Source: DASYHQ01 sp038223165
GTDB taxonomy: Bacteria > Planctomycetota > Phycisphaerae > Tepidisphaerales > Tepidisphaeraceae
DNA: 27,383 bases
NCBI GenBank assembly: GCA_038223165.1
Contig: JBBRHE010000021.1
Location: forward strand, 1-27,383
Direction of reading: 5' to 3'
Shown here: one piece after another, positions 14,729-23,184 of the stretch
Numbering within the stretch: position 1 is the first letter of the stretch
Layout: each line of letters opens with the position of its first letter
Made by a program: the position numbers and the translations under genes
Notes under the pieces: generated by a model
The model's input: only the letters and a program-made list of their open reading frames with translations
Databases searched by the model: none
Told to the model about the DNA's origin: nothing

Positions 14729-16705
14729 ATGGACACGTCCGAAGACTCCGGCCGCGAGAAACCACTCGCGCTGGCACTGCTTTCCAGTGCACGACCCCGA
14801 ACGCTCGGTTGGAAACAGTCGGCCGGACTGCTGTTTGGCGATTGGGGCACCAGCCGTCTTTATGTGCTCGGACTGGCGTTCCTGTTTGCCGGTCGAAGTA
14901 GCTTCTGGCTCATCCTGATGATGAGTCTTTTGATCTTGGCCGTCGGTTGGGCCTACAGCAACATCTGTCGTATCTATCCCGACGGTGGGGGCGTCTATAC
15001 GGCAGCCCGCAATCGGAGTCGAATGCTCGCGGTCGTCGGCGCATTGCTGCTTTTCGCGGACTACACGATCACGGCGAGTCTGAGTGCATTGGAAGCGTTC
15101 CACTACTTCGGCTTTCCGCTGGACCACTCGGCCCAAGTCGAGTTGCAGGTCCAGCCAGAGGTCGAGGCACCCGTAATCCAACCAGCATCTGACAAACCAT
15201 CGAATATCGACGCCGGCGATTCCATCGTGTTGCATCACGAGTCTGCCATCTCGGCGCACGAGAAGTTCATCGCGTGGGACTCACCGGGCTTGTGGGCGAT
15301 CGTGTCGATCATCGCGCTCGGGTTGTTTAACCTGCTCGGACCGAAGCATTCGGCCGGTTTCGCGATCGCTGCCGCGGTGGGCATGATCGCGATCACGTTG
15401 TTGATCGTGATCGGCGCGATGCCACAGGTCGACTGGTCGAACATTGAATTTGGGCACCTCAATCACAGCTTCGGGTCGGAATGGGTTGCGTTCGTATCAA
15501 TCGTGCTGGCGCTGTCGGGTGTCGAGGCGGTCGCCAACCTTACCGGTGTGATGAAGAAACCGGTGTCCGTGACCGCATCGAAGGCGGTCTGGATCGTCGC
15601 GATCGAGGTCGCCGTCTTCAACGTCTTGTTAGCACTGGTGATGCTCTCGATCTTCCCGCTGGACCGCGACGAACACAAGAACGATATGCTCGCGTTCCTC
15701 AGCGGTCACTACCTGGGGGTATGGGGTGAGTGGTCGGTTCGAATCCTCGGTGGCGTGCTGCTGCTGAGCGCATCGAACACCGCGATCAACGGCCTAATGA
15801 GCGTCGTCTACGTCGTCAGCCGTGACGGTGAACTGCCTGCTTTTTTTCAGAAGGTCAACCGATTTGGCGCACCCTGGATAGCCGCCATCCTGGCTATGAG
15901 TGCGCCGGCACTGGTGCTGCTGTTCGTACACGACCTGGAAAGCCTTGCTGCGCTCTACGCGATCGGCGTCGTCGGCGCGGTGGCGATCAACGTATCGCTA
16001 TGCACGATCCACCCACGGTTACGTACGCTGTACCGCAAGATTCCCATGGCCTTGCTGGGCGTGTTGCTGCTAGCGATTTGGGTCACACTGGCGTTCACGA
16101 AACTGCACGCCTTGGCGTTTGTCGGTATCGTGATGGTCGTCGGTCTGGCGGCACGTTACGCGACCCGCGCGATGCAGCACCGCAAGGGCCCCAAGCCGAG
16201 TCTGTTGCGACAGGCGATCATGGAGCAGATCACCAGCGAAGCGATGGCCAAGCCCAAGGTGCTGATCGGCACCTACGGCAGCGATCTTTTGGCATCGGCT
16301 GCCTTGCGACAGGCCAGGGAGCGCGACGCGACACTCGTCGTATGCTTTGTTCGCCAGGTCACGTTGTCGTTATTCTACGACGACGGTCGACGACTGACGA
16401 TCGACACCGACTTGGCTGCGCTCAAGACCTTCAGCAAGTTCCTCGAAATGGGCCACGAGCGCGGTGTAACGGTCCTGCCCGTGTATGAAGCCGGCTCAGA
16501 CGCCGCCATAGCCATCGCAGAGACCGCGGCGTTGTATGGCTGTGAAAAGGTCTTCCTAGGGACCAGCCGACAGGGCGCGCTGTATCATCTCATCAAAGGC
16601 CACTTCCAACGACGCCTGGAAAGCCTGCTACCACCGGACGTGAAGGTGGAGGTGTTGGCCCCCGAGCCGATCGAAGAGGAGCCGAAGGAACTGCTGCCAG
16701 CGTAG
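14729..16705 (+). CDS. KimA-like APC-superfamily transporter with C-terminal USP-like domain (probable K+ uptake)
   Basis: Protein of 658 aa with about 12 predicted membrane segments. Landmarks shared with Bacillus KimA/YdaO are an Asp in the first helix ('LLFGDWGTSRLYVLG', D38), 'IYPDGGGVYTAARN' (82-95), 'FADYTITASLSALEAF' with the D-Y-x-x-T pattern at 111-115, and 'LSGVEAVANLTGVMKKP' (262-278). After the membrane part, residues about 510-645 form a soluble universal-stress-protein-like domain ('VLIGTYGSDLLASAAL' to 'VFLGTSRQGALYHLIKGHFQRRLE'). KimA imports K+ with protons and is controlled by c-di-AMP. The riboswitch directly upstream argues for potassium rather than amino acids as substrate, but this is inference. 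A hydrophilic insert at about 131-182 is unusual. The ATG at 14729 lacks an evident Shine-Dalgarno sequence. Confidence 0.85.
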   Translation: MDTSEDSGREKPLALALLSSARPRTLGWKQSAGLLFGDWGTSRLYVLGLAFLFAGRSSFWLILMMSLLILAVGWAYSNICRIYPDGGGVYTAARNRSRMLAVVGALLLFADYTITASLSALEAFHYFGFPLDHSAQVELQVQPEVEAPVIQPASDKPSNIDAGDSIVLHHESAISAHEKFIAWDSPGLWAIVSIIALGLFNLLGPKHSAGFAIAAAVGMIAITLLIVIGAMPQVDWSNIEFGHLNHSFGSEWVAFVSIVLALSGVEAVANLTGVMKKPVSVTASKAVWIVAIEVAVFNVLLALVMLSIFPLDRDEHKNDMLAFLSGHYLGVWGEWSVRILGGVLLLSASNTAINGLMSVVYVVSRDGELPAFFQKVNRFGAPWIAAILAMSAPALVLLFVHDLESLAALYAIGVVGAVAINVSLCTIHPRLRTLYRKIPMALLGVLLLAIWVTLAFTKLHALAFVGIVMVVGLAARYATRAMQHRKGPKPSLLRQAIMEQITSEAMAKPKVLIGTYGSDLLASAALRQARERDATLVVCFVRQVTLSLFYDDGRRLTIDTDLAALKTFSKFLEMGHERGVTVLPVYEAGSDAAIAIAETAALYGCEKVFLGTSRQGALYHLIKGHFQRRLESLLPPDVKVEVLAPEPIEEEPKELLPA

Positions 16706-16724
16706 CTGGGCCAGAATTTGGGAC

Positions 16725-16764
16725 GAAGGATGAACTGGAAATTTCATCCTTCATCCTTCTTTTT
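16725..16764 (+). terminator. Intrinsic terminator after the kimA-like gene
   Basis: GAAGGATGAA (16725-16734) pairs perfectly with TTCATCCTTC (16743-16752) across an 8-nt loop, followed by a T-rich run (CTTCTTTTT). It lies 20 nt after the transporter stop and between two convergent genes; the minus-strand protease ends at 16770. Confidence 0.75.
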
Positions 16765-16769
16765 CGACC

Positions 16770-18356
16770 TTACTTTTGCATCTCCATCATCCACACCGTC
16801 GTTCCCGCGGCTAAGACCAACGCGATGATGAAGAGATAAAGCCGACCCATCACCCGATCGAAGTCATATGTACGCCGTGGTGACTCGGCGAGCCATTGCA
16901 CGAAGTTCATTCGGCCTGCGATGCTGCCGTGTATCCACTCGCGGCGCTTGATCGGGATGTTGTTGATGACCGCCACGCGGCGTAATGCCGATGCGAACAG
17001 CGCAGCGCCGAACGGGCCGACCGTGTTGCCCGCGAGAAGGTCCTCGGCGTTCTGCACCGTGCGGGCGGCGAAGACATCGGCCTGTCGCTCGAAGCGGCGG
17101 CTGACGAAACCAAAGCCCGTCCAGAACAACGTCAGGCCCACCAGCACCTGCGTCAACTCAAGCCAATGCGATCGGCCAAACCGCTCGACAAGCCGGTCGT
17201 CGATCCATTCGCCGGGCCCCATGCTGAATAGCGCAAAGCATATGACGAGCACGACGTACCAGATCATGTGACGGTACTTTACGTGCCCGATCTCGTGCGC
17301 GAAGACGGCCTCGATCTGCTCGTCGGTCATCGTCTCGAGCAACAGGTCCGTCATCAGGATGTATCGCACGCGCGGGAACAGCCCCATGACGGCGGCGTTG
17401 CCCATCAGGCTGTTCGTTCGCCAGAGGAGAATCTCTCGTGCGCGCATATTGGTGCGCCCGCAGAGGTTTTCCAGGCGAGTGCGCAGCGGGCTTGCCGGCA
17501 GGGGGCGCGTGTCCAGCACCCTGCGTAGCAGCTCGGGCGCAAAGACGTACACCAGTGCCAGCGCGACTAGCGACGCGGTCGTATCGACACCGTCACCGAT
17601 CGGCAGTGACGGGTTCCACACGCGTACACCGATCACGATGACGTCACGCGTCGCGATCACGAGCAGGATCGGAAGGATCGCAAAGAGGATCTGCAGGCGA
17701 AAGTTGGCGGTCAGGTATCGCAGGAAGCGTGGCGGGGAGTGAACGGGCAGACCGGCTTCCAATTGCAGTAGCAAGCTCTGCTCGCGCAATGCGCGGTCGG
17801 CAGGGTATTGCGACCACCACAGGCCCATCCACGCGAGGATGGCCGGTGCGATCCCGACCAGCACGTTGGGCAGTTTCACCGGCCACGCAGTTGGAATCTG
17901 ACCGAGGCGCTCGTGAACGATCCATCCCCAACCCAGCCAGAAGACGCCCAGGCCAAAGGCCAGGGGCACCATCATGCGGGCGAAGGACATCATCTTGTGG
18001 AACCGGCGCATGCTCAGGTGCGCGTTGAACGCCGCCACCCGTTTGGCCAGCGCTCGACTCCAGAGGCCCATCATCAGGATCAGCAGGACGTAGAACCCAA
18101 AGAACCCGGTCAGCCCGGCGCGCAGGTCGGTCGGCTCTGACGGGGTCAGGCCGGACTGACTGGCCATCCAAAGGATGACCACGAGTAGGAGGAGAATGAG
18201 TGACACTCGGATACGGCTGTTATCGGTGAGGTAGGGTAGGTAGGACCGGTGGAAGTGTCGAGGGGAAACGTGGTTGATCGGGTTTGAGCGTCTCTTTTGG
18301 CACCAAACCCCCACGCTAGCGAAGCAGGCACGTCCGATATCCGAATCTCTTAACAT
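16770..18356 (-). CDS. M48-family integral membrane zinc metalloprotease
   Basis: Membrane protease of the HtpX/Ste24-like M48 family, likely in membrane-protein quality control. The zinc motif H354-E-I-G-H358 is in 'VFAHEIGHVKYRH'. The third ligand is E423 in 'RRFERQADVFAAR', and 'NAAVMGLFPRVRYILMTDLLLE' (320-341) is the usual M48 strand/helix lead-in. About six or seven hydrophobic segments precede and follow the catalytic core (for example 51-65, 85-98, 224-238, 364-379, 401-418). The total of 528 aa is long because of a 300-residue N-terminal membrane part. The ATG at 18356 is the most upstream start in frame. The first 45 residues look poorly protein-like, so a start further in, such as the GTG at 18206, is possible. 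Confidence 0.85.
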   Translation of the reverse strand: MLRDSDIGRACFASVGVWCQKRRSNPINHVSPRHFHRSYLPYLTDNSRIRVSLILLLLVVILWMASQSGLTPSEPTDLRAGLTGFFGFYVLLILMMGLWSRALAKRVAAFNAHLSMRRFHKMMSFARMMVPLAFGLGVFWLGWGWIVHERLGQIPTAWPVKLPNVLVGIAPAILAWMGLWWSQYPADRALREQSLLLQLEAGLPVHSPPRFLRYLTANFRLQILFAILPILLVIATRDVIVIGVRVWNPSLPIGDGVDTTASLVALALVYVFAPELLRRVLDTRPLPASPLRTRLENLCGRTNMRAREILLWRTNSLMGNAAVMGLFPRVRYILMTDLLLETMTDEQIEAVFAHEIGHVKYRHMIWYVVLVICFALFSMGPGEWIDDRLVERFGRSHWLELTQVLVGLTLFWTGFGFVSRRFERQADVFAARTVQNAEDLLAGNTVGPFGAALFASALRRVAVINNIPIKRREWIHGSIAGRMNFVQWLAESPRRTYDFDRVMGRLYLFIIALVLAAGTTVWMMEMQK

Positions 18357-18449
18357 CCCGCCTTAAACTACCCAAATTACCAAAGTCTAATTGCCAAGTC
18401 TCCGATAGAAGGTCTGTAGAGTTCACCACCTTCACAGGAGACCTGACTG

Positions 18450-18902
18450 ATGAACCCGATTCCCCACCCCGCTGCGAAGTTCAATGTGTCTGTAGAAGGT
18501 AAGGGTCACGAGCGCCGCGAATTCCGTCGGCACGACCTGGAGCAGCAGGGGATCGCCGTTGATCGCTGGGATGGGTCTCGCAAGAACGGTAAGACGTTCG
18601 GCCAGTTGGTCGACCTGTCCGCGGGTGGGGTTCGCATCCGTACGACGCAGGCCAGTGTGAAGCCCGACAGTCAGATCCGCGTCCGGTTGACCCTCCCCGA
18701 ATACGCCGGCATCAGCCCATTCATCTCGACCGCCGAGGGCAACGCCAAGCCCAAGAAGGAATGGGTCGGTTGGATGACCGTTTCCCGCATCCTGCCCGTC
18801 GACGGCAAGCAGGTCGACGTCGCCGGTCGCCTGGTCGATATGGAAGAGATGGATCGTGGCATGCTCAAGCTCTACCTGAGTACGCAGCCCCTGGCGGCGT
18901 AA
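18450..18902 (+). CDS. PilZ-domain protein (predicted c-di-GMP receptor)
   Basis: Stand-alone PilZ protein of 150 aa. It has the two c-di-GMP-binding signatures: RxxxR in 'ERREFRRHD' (R22/R23 to R26/R27) and [D/N]xSxxG in 'LVDLSAGGVRIRT' (D55-L-S57-A-G-G60). A beta-barrel follows, with 'QIRVRLTLPEY' and 'VDVAGRLVDME'. AGGAG lies 9 nt before the ATG. A weak promoter candidate (TTGCCA at 18391, TGTAGA at 18415, 18-nt spacer) sits just upstream. The gene is monocistronic, ends in a clear terminator and has no effector domain, so it must act through a partner. It lies about 6 kb from the pseudopilin genes; a link is possible but not shown. Confidence 0.88.
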   Translation: MNPIPHPAAKFNVSVEGKGHERREFRRHDLEQQGIAVDRWDGSRKNGKTFGQLVDLSAGGVRIRTTQASVKPDSQIRVRLTLPEYAGISPFISTAEGNAKPKKEWVGWMTVSRILPVDGKQVDVAGRLVDMEEMDRGMLKLYLSTQPLAA

Positions 18903-18930
18903 GCCGTCCGAAAAAACCAATTTTCGAATG

Positions 18931-18972
18931 CATCGATGCGGGTCGTGGGTGGCCTGCATCGATGCTCTTTTA
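18931..18972 (+). terminator. Terminator after the PilZ gene (likely bidirectional)
   Basis: The self-complementary decamer GCATCGATGC occurs at 18931-18940 and again at 18957-18966, forming a 10-bp stem extended by GG/CC. TCTTTT follows on the plus strand, and on the minus strand the hairpin is followed by an AT-rich TTTTTTC segment (complement of 18911-18917). It separates the PilZ gene from the convergent esterase. Confidence 0.8.
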
Positions 18973-19054
18973 TAGGGTCGCGTCGTTCGTAACGATGGCC
19001 GTTCTTCCATGGTTGCCCCCTCTGTGGATTGCCGTCCACCGTTGATGGTCCGTG

Positions 19055-19807
19055 TCAGATCTGCATGGCCTTCTTGTGGAATGCGATCGCGTCACGGACG
19101 TGTTCGCTCCAATAGGCCCAGTTATGCTCTCCGGGGAACTCCTTGTAGGTGTGGGGAATTCGCAGCTTCTTCCATTTCGCATTCACGTCGCGATTCTCCG
19201 CGATCAGGAAGTCGTCGACACCGCAGTCGATGAGCATTTTGGGTAGCGTTCCCTCCTTCTTCGCTCGTGTAGCCAGCGCGGTCAGGTCGTGCGCCGAACC
19301 CGCAGGGTTCTTGCCGAGGATCTGTTCCAGCGCCACGGTATTCAACACACCGTGAGACGGTCCCGGCGCGTGAGATCCGAATCCGATCGCGCCGGAGTGG
19401 CTGTTGGCACTGACAAACCGCTTGGGATAGGCCAGCGCCGTCCGAAGTGCGCCGTAGCCACCCATTGACAGCCCACCGATCGATCGCTTTTCGCGTTTGG
19501 CGATCGTGGGGAAGTTGCGATCGATCACATCGACCAGTTCCTCACCGATATACCGCCCGAACGCCGGGCCGGCATCGTTGTCTGTGTAGAACGTGCGGAA
19601 GCCATCGGGCATGACGACGATGAGTGGCATCCCTTCGATGTCCATCTCAATGCGCGTTCTGCGCAGCCACATCGTGCTGTCGTCGGACAGCCCGTGCAGC
19701 AGGTAGAACGTCGCGCATCGCTCTTTCGCATGCTCGGGCAACAGGATCTGCGTTTCGACCTGCTTTTCCAGCACGCGGCTGAACCATCGGAAGTTGATCA
19801 ATGCCAT
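19055..19807 (-). CDS. Alpha/beta-hydrolase esterase (esterase D / S-formylglutathione hydrolase-like)
   Basis: Soluble serine esterase of 250 aa in the 'putative esterase' family (PF00756 type), which includes tributyrin esterases and S-formylglutathione hydrolases. The nucleophile Ser114 is in 'IGGLSMGGYGALRTAL' (GxSxG). The oxyanion region is 'FYLLHGLSDDSTMWLRRT' (34-51). The acid is probably D198 or D199 in 'IDCGVDDFLIAEN', and the catalytic His228 is in 'FPGEHNWAYW'. No signal peptide is seen, so it is cytoplasmic. The substrate cannot be named: there is no adjacent formaldehyde or glutathione gene. The start at 19807 has only a weak TTGAG upstream. Confidence 0.87.
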   Translation of the reverse strand: MALINFRWFSRVLEKQVETQILLPEHAKERCATFYLLHGLSDDSTMWLRRTRIEMDIEGMPLIVVMPDGFRTFYTDNDAGPAFGRYIGEELVDVIDRNFPTIAKREKRSIGGLSMGGYGALRTALAYPKRFVSANSHSGAIGFGSHAPGPSHGVLNTVALEQILGKNPAGSAHDLTALATRAKKEGTLPKMLIDCGVDDFLIAENRDVNAKWKKLRIPHTYKEFPGEHNWAYWSEHVRDAIAFHKKAMQI

Positions 19808-19855
19808 GAGAGATACTCAATCGTGAGAATCTGAAACGTGAACGCGAGACGGACA

Positions 19856-19961
19856 ATGTCATCCCGAGGGGAGCAGTAGCGACCCGAGAGATCTCGATAG
19901 GGCAGAATGGTTTGTCATGTCGAGATCCCTCAGGTCGCTACTGCTCCCTTGGGGATGACAT
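19856..19961. repeat. REP/MITE-like inverted repeat, family A copy 1
   Basis: The arms at 19856-19898 and 19919-19961 (43 nt each, about 90% complementary) flank a 20-nt loop. The outer end reads ATGTCATCCCGA and the inner part GAGCAGTAGCGACC. A second copy of the same design is at 23924-24025. Both lie just downstream of a minus-strand gene; this one starts 18 nt past the stop of the AsmA-like gene, so it may also act as a terminator. Confidence 0.85.
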
Positions 19962-19978
19962 GTTGTGATTGCGCCCTC

Positions 19979-20932
19979 TTATTTCTTGTCTTCCTTCTTC
20001 TTGCCCAACCCACCCAGCAAATCCGTCACGGCCTTGCCGGCGTCCTGCGTCGTGGGGTTCTTCAGAACATCGGTGACCTTGTTCGTCACGTCCGTGCCAA
20101 GTTCCTTTTGCAGCTTGCCCTTGAGGTCGTCGGTGATCTTCCCCAGTTCCTTCTGCGCCACGGCCATCCCCTTGGCTTGGAGCATGGCCGAGACGTTGGA
20201 CAAGTCACCCGACAGCACAACCCGCAGTTCTTCGGGCAGGTCCGGTGATTGCGACGCCTTGCTTGCCAGCGTCGTGATCAGTTGCGTCACGACTTCCTTC
20301 ACCGCGACACCGTTTTGGTTCCCGTCGGCAGTGCCAACGTTCTCCATGTCGAAATCGGGGAAGGTCAGCGTGTATTCCGGCTTGATCTGACTGGCCAGCT
20401 TCTCACCGATCCCACCCGGCAGGGAGGCGACGGCAGCAGCATCGGGGCGGAGGACCACCGAGGCACCTTTGACGGTGAACTTCCCGATGATGAGCTTCAG
20501 TGGCTCCGTCTCTCCGTCGGCTGGCGTTTCCGGCTCGTCGCTCTTGGGCAGGTTGTCGATGAACTTCTTGATGTTGAAGTCCGTCCCGACCATCTCGAGC
20601 ACCAGCTTGGGCTTGTCGATGTCGATGGTATCAACGCGCAACGGATCACTCCTCAGCCCCGACCAGCTCGTGTTCACCGCCAATTCGCCCAGTGACAGCA
20701 TCTGTGGTGCTTTGTAGCCCGCAGGTGAACCGACGTTGTAGTCCTGCAGCGACACGTCGCCACTGAAGATCGATATTGACGCAGCCCCGAGCGTTGTCGG
20801 CACCTTCAGTGAGGCCGTCGACTGCTTTTCAACCGTGCTGCGGATGATCGAGTTGAGGTTCATCAGCACAACGACCACCGCGACCACGATGACCGCCAGC
20901 AAGATCAGTACAATCCATTTCAGTTTCTTCAT
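19979..20932 (-). CDS. AsmA-like membrane-anchored protein
   Basis: Protein of 317 aa with one N-terminal membrane anchor (about residues 5-24, 'WIVLILLAVIVVAVVVVL') and the rest periplasmic. The segment after it, 'STASLKVPTTLGAASISIFSGDVSLQDYNVGSPAGY', and 'VDTIDIDKPKLVLEMVGTDFNIKKFIDNL' have the repeating beta-strand style of AsmA/DUF748-type proteins, which are linked to lipid transport and outer-membrane biogenesis. The C-terminal 90 residues are helical and Lys-rich ('DDLKGKLQKELG'), ending 'LGKKKEDKK'. GGAG lies 8 nt before the ATG. The family call is by pattern only. It ends next to the inverted repeat at 19856-19961. Confidence 0.65.
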   Translation of the reverse strand: MKKLKWIVLILLAVIVVAVVVVLMNLNSIIRSTVEKQSTASLKVPTTLGAASISIFSGDVSLQDYNVGSPAGYKAPQMLSLGELAVNTSWSGLRSDPLRVDTIDIDKPKLVLEMVGTDFNIKKFIDNLPKSDEPETPADGETEPLKLIIGKFTVKGASVVLRPDAAAVASLPGGIGEKLASQIKPEYTLTFPDFDMENVGTADGNQNGVAVKEVVTQLITTLASKASQSPDLPEELRVVLSGDLSNVSAMLQAKGMAVAQKELGKITDDLKGKLQKELGTDVTNKVTDVLKNPTTQDAGKAVTDLLGGLGKKKEDKK

Positions 20933-21035
20933 AGTTTTGTCTCCACTATTTCCATTCTCGCCCGTCTAATGCCATGATTCAATGCGGCGATCGTCGGGGC
21001 AATGGACAATCCCGCCGACACAGGAGTGCAAGACG

Positions 21036-21332
21036 ATGTTATTGACGAAGCACGAAGGGGAAACCTTCACGAACCAGACCGTGTACATCAGTGGCCAGGC
21101 GTTCGTCCGCTGTACGTTCGTCGCGTGCACACTGATCCTGCGCGAGACGGTCTATCATCTTGAGGCCTGTTCGTTTGAACGCTGCAACTGGCACGTCGAC
21201 TGGGTGCTGATGTGGGGCAGTCCCGAAAGCGTGCGGGACATCAAGGCGCTGGTCAGCCTGATCGAGGATGCTCAGAAGAAGCAGTTGCCCCAGGAAACGC
21301 CTCCGCCGACCTCGAACATCCCACCGGCGTGA
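21036..21332 (+). CDS. Small Cys/Phe-rich protein resembling pentapeptide-repeat sequence
   Basis: Protein of 98 aa; I do not recognise an exact family. The start ATG at 21036 is set by AGGAG upstream; the frame opens at 20982. Residues 8-50 have regularly spaced aromatic and cysteine positions ('TFTNQTVYISGQAFVRCTFVACTL', 'YHLEACSFERCNW'), like a short pentapeptide-type beta-helix (F/C-x-x-C/F pattern). A helix 'SVRDIKALVSLIEDAQKK' and a Pro-rich tail follow. There is no signal peptide. It is divergent from the AsmA-like gene and is followed after 169 nt by the TIGR03790 gene on the same strand. Confidence 0.65.
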   Translation: MLLTKHEGETFTNQTVYISGQAFVRCTFVACTLILRETVYHLEACSFERCNWHVDWVLMWGSPESVRDIKALVSLIEDAQKKQLPQETPPPTSNIPPA

Positions 21333-21501
21333 AGCGTGAGGGTGAGTGAGAGAAGGTGATCTCACTCGTTTAGTGGTTGCCCGGGTGGGGCACTTTATCC
21401 ATACGCGTCCCTTCAGGACAGCCGCTAAACGTGTTGTGCTGACCTTGTCACACACGCTCTTCGGTGGTTCGAGGTTGAACGGGCACCTAGGATTCAGCAC
21501 G

Positions 21502-23121
21502 ATGCGATCGTTCCTCCTTTTGCTCATCATCGTGATGTCTCCTTCGTTGGCCCATGCGCTGACTGCGGACGAGCTGCTGCTGGTCGTCAACAAGAGTGAA
21601 CCGCGCGGGATGGAGCTGGCGCAGTTCTACGCGAAACAGCGAAACGTGCCGGAAAATCGCATCGTTGAGATCGATGTCCCGCCGTGGAATGACGTCGACT
21701 TTTACCTCTACGAGAACCGGATCGCCAGGCCGATCCGGAACTTCCTTCGCAAAAACGAGCTGCACAAGACGGTCAAGTGCATCGTCACGTTCTACGGTGT
21801 GCCGTTGCGCGTCCAGTCGCACGGCGCTGCCAACGCGATGGAGCAGAACGAGTTGAAGCAGATCGCCGAGCGACTGGCGATCGTCGAGAAGACGCTGACC
21901 GATTCCATGACATCGGCCGACGCGCTGGCCAAGCGGTTGGCTGCCGACGACGTTCCCAAGGAGCTTCACCCTGATCCTGCGCTTCGCGCCGCGACGTTGC
22001 TAACCATCGCCGCCCGGGCCGCTGAGCGTATTCCGACGTTGCCCGAGAAGGAGGCCGCTCTCGGTGAGGTCATGGACCTCGCTGAGACCTTACTGGCCGA
22101 CGTCGGCACGTTAGAGCGGTTGCGAATCCCCGCAGCGCCTGCCTCGACGCGCCCGGCCGCCAAGGCGGGGTCGCTGGTGCTCGAGCACGACCTGCTGACC
22201 AGCAAAGAGCAGTTCGAGCTGGCAGTGGAAGACCGGATGGAACAGCAGTCGCGCGTCACCGCAAGGCAGTTGGCAGCGCGGTTCGGGCTCGCGACGGAGA
22301 TCAACGTCCTGCGCTGGCAGCAACAAAACCTGACGCCCGGCGACACGCTCGCCGCCGTCGATAACGAGCTAACCCTTCTGATGATGCCCGGCTATCCGCG
22401 CGCCAGTTGGGCCGCCAACCTGCTTCAGCATGCTCGGCCCCGGTTGCTCAACGGGCCACCCATCTTCATGGTCAGCCGCATTGATGGCCCGTCGATCGAG
22501 CAATGCAAAGCCATGATCGACACGTCCATCGCCATCGAGGCCAAGGGGTTGGTCGGTCCGGTCATTGTCGATTCAGGCTTGAGCAAGTCGGCCCCCAACC
22601 CCGGTTACATCCAGTTTGACGCCAACCTCGACGCGTACGCAGCGTTTGTGAAAGACAAGACGAAACTGCAACTCGTCTACGACGCGTTGCCTGCACTGAT
22701 GCCCAAGGACACCACCAAGGACGCAGCGCTCTACGTGGGTTGGTACAGCCTGCGGAACTATGCGCCACCGTCGACGTTCACCCCCGGCGCGGTCGGTTAC
22801 CATGTCGCCAGCCTGGAACTGATAACACTGCACGATGAGAAGGAAACCGGTTGGGTTCACGGCATGCTCAAGGACGGTGTCACCGGCACCCTCGGGGCGG
22901 TCGCCGAACCGTACCTGCATTCGTTTCCACCACCGACCGAGTTCTTCCCGTTGCTGATGACCGGCCGACTGACGCTCGCGGAGGTCTATTGGAAGACCTG
23001 CCCGCTGGCCAGTTGGATGCAGGCGCTGGTCGGTGACCCACTTTACACACCGTACAAGTCCAACCCTGCCCTCACGGTGGGGGACCTTCCTGTCGACCTG
23101 CAAAAGGCCCTGGCCCCATAA
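21502..23121 (+). CDS. TIGR03790-family exported protein of unknown function
   Basis: Protein of 539 aa. A signal peptide (residues 1-19, 'MRSFLLLLIIVMSPSLAHA') supports the ATG at 21502 rather than the frame opening at 21346, and AGGA lies upstream. The family-typical N-terminal block follows: 'LTADELLLVVNKSEPRGMELAQFYAKQRNVPENRIVEIDVP' (in part), then 'RPIRNFL' and 'IVTFYGVPLRV'. Residues about 111-270 are a long helical, charged insert. The C-terminal half has 'LLMMPGYPRASWAANLL', 'IFMVSRIDGPSIEQCKAMID', 'ALYVGWYSLRNY', 'GYHVASLEL' and 'GTLGAVAEPYLHSFPPPTEFFPLLM', ending in 'ALVGDPLYTPY'. The ordered alpha/beta layout suggests an enzyme-like fold, but no activity is established for the family that I know of. 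Confidence 0.8.
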   Translation: MRSFLLLLIIVMSPSLAHALTADELLLVVNKSEPRGMELAQFYAKQRNVPENRIVEIDVPPWNDVDFYLYENRIARPIRNFLRKNELHKTVKCIVTFYGVPLRVQSHGAANAMEQNELKQIAERLAIVEKTLTDSMTSADALAKRLAADDVPKELHPDPALRAATLLTIAARAAERIPTLPEKEAALGEVMDLAETLLADVGTLERLRIPAAPASTRPAAKAGSLVLEHDLLTSKEQFELAVEDRMEQQSRVTARQLAARFGLATEINVLRWQQQNLTPGDTLAAVDNELTLLMMPGYPRASWAANLLQHARPRLLNGPPIFMVSRIDGPSIEQCKAMIDTSIAIEAKGLVGPVIVDSGLSKSAPNPGYIQFDANLDAYAAFVKDKTKLQLVYDALPALMPKDTTKDAALYVGWYSLRNYAPPSTFTPGAVGYHVASLELITLHDEKETGWVHGMLKDGVTGTLGAVAEPYLHSFPPPTEFFPLLMTGRLTLAEVYWKTCPLASWMQALVGDPLYTPYKSNPALTVGDLPVDLQKALAP

Positions 23122-23184
23122 CCTTGCCCATTGGGCTCAAGCCACCCGCCTCGCCGGTCGATAACATCACCGGAGAGACACGCA

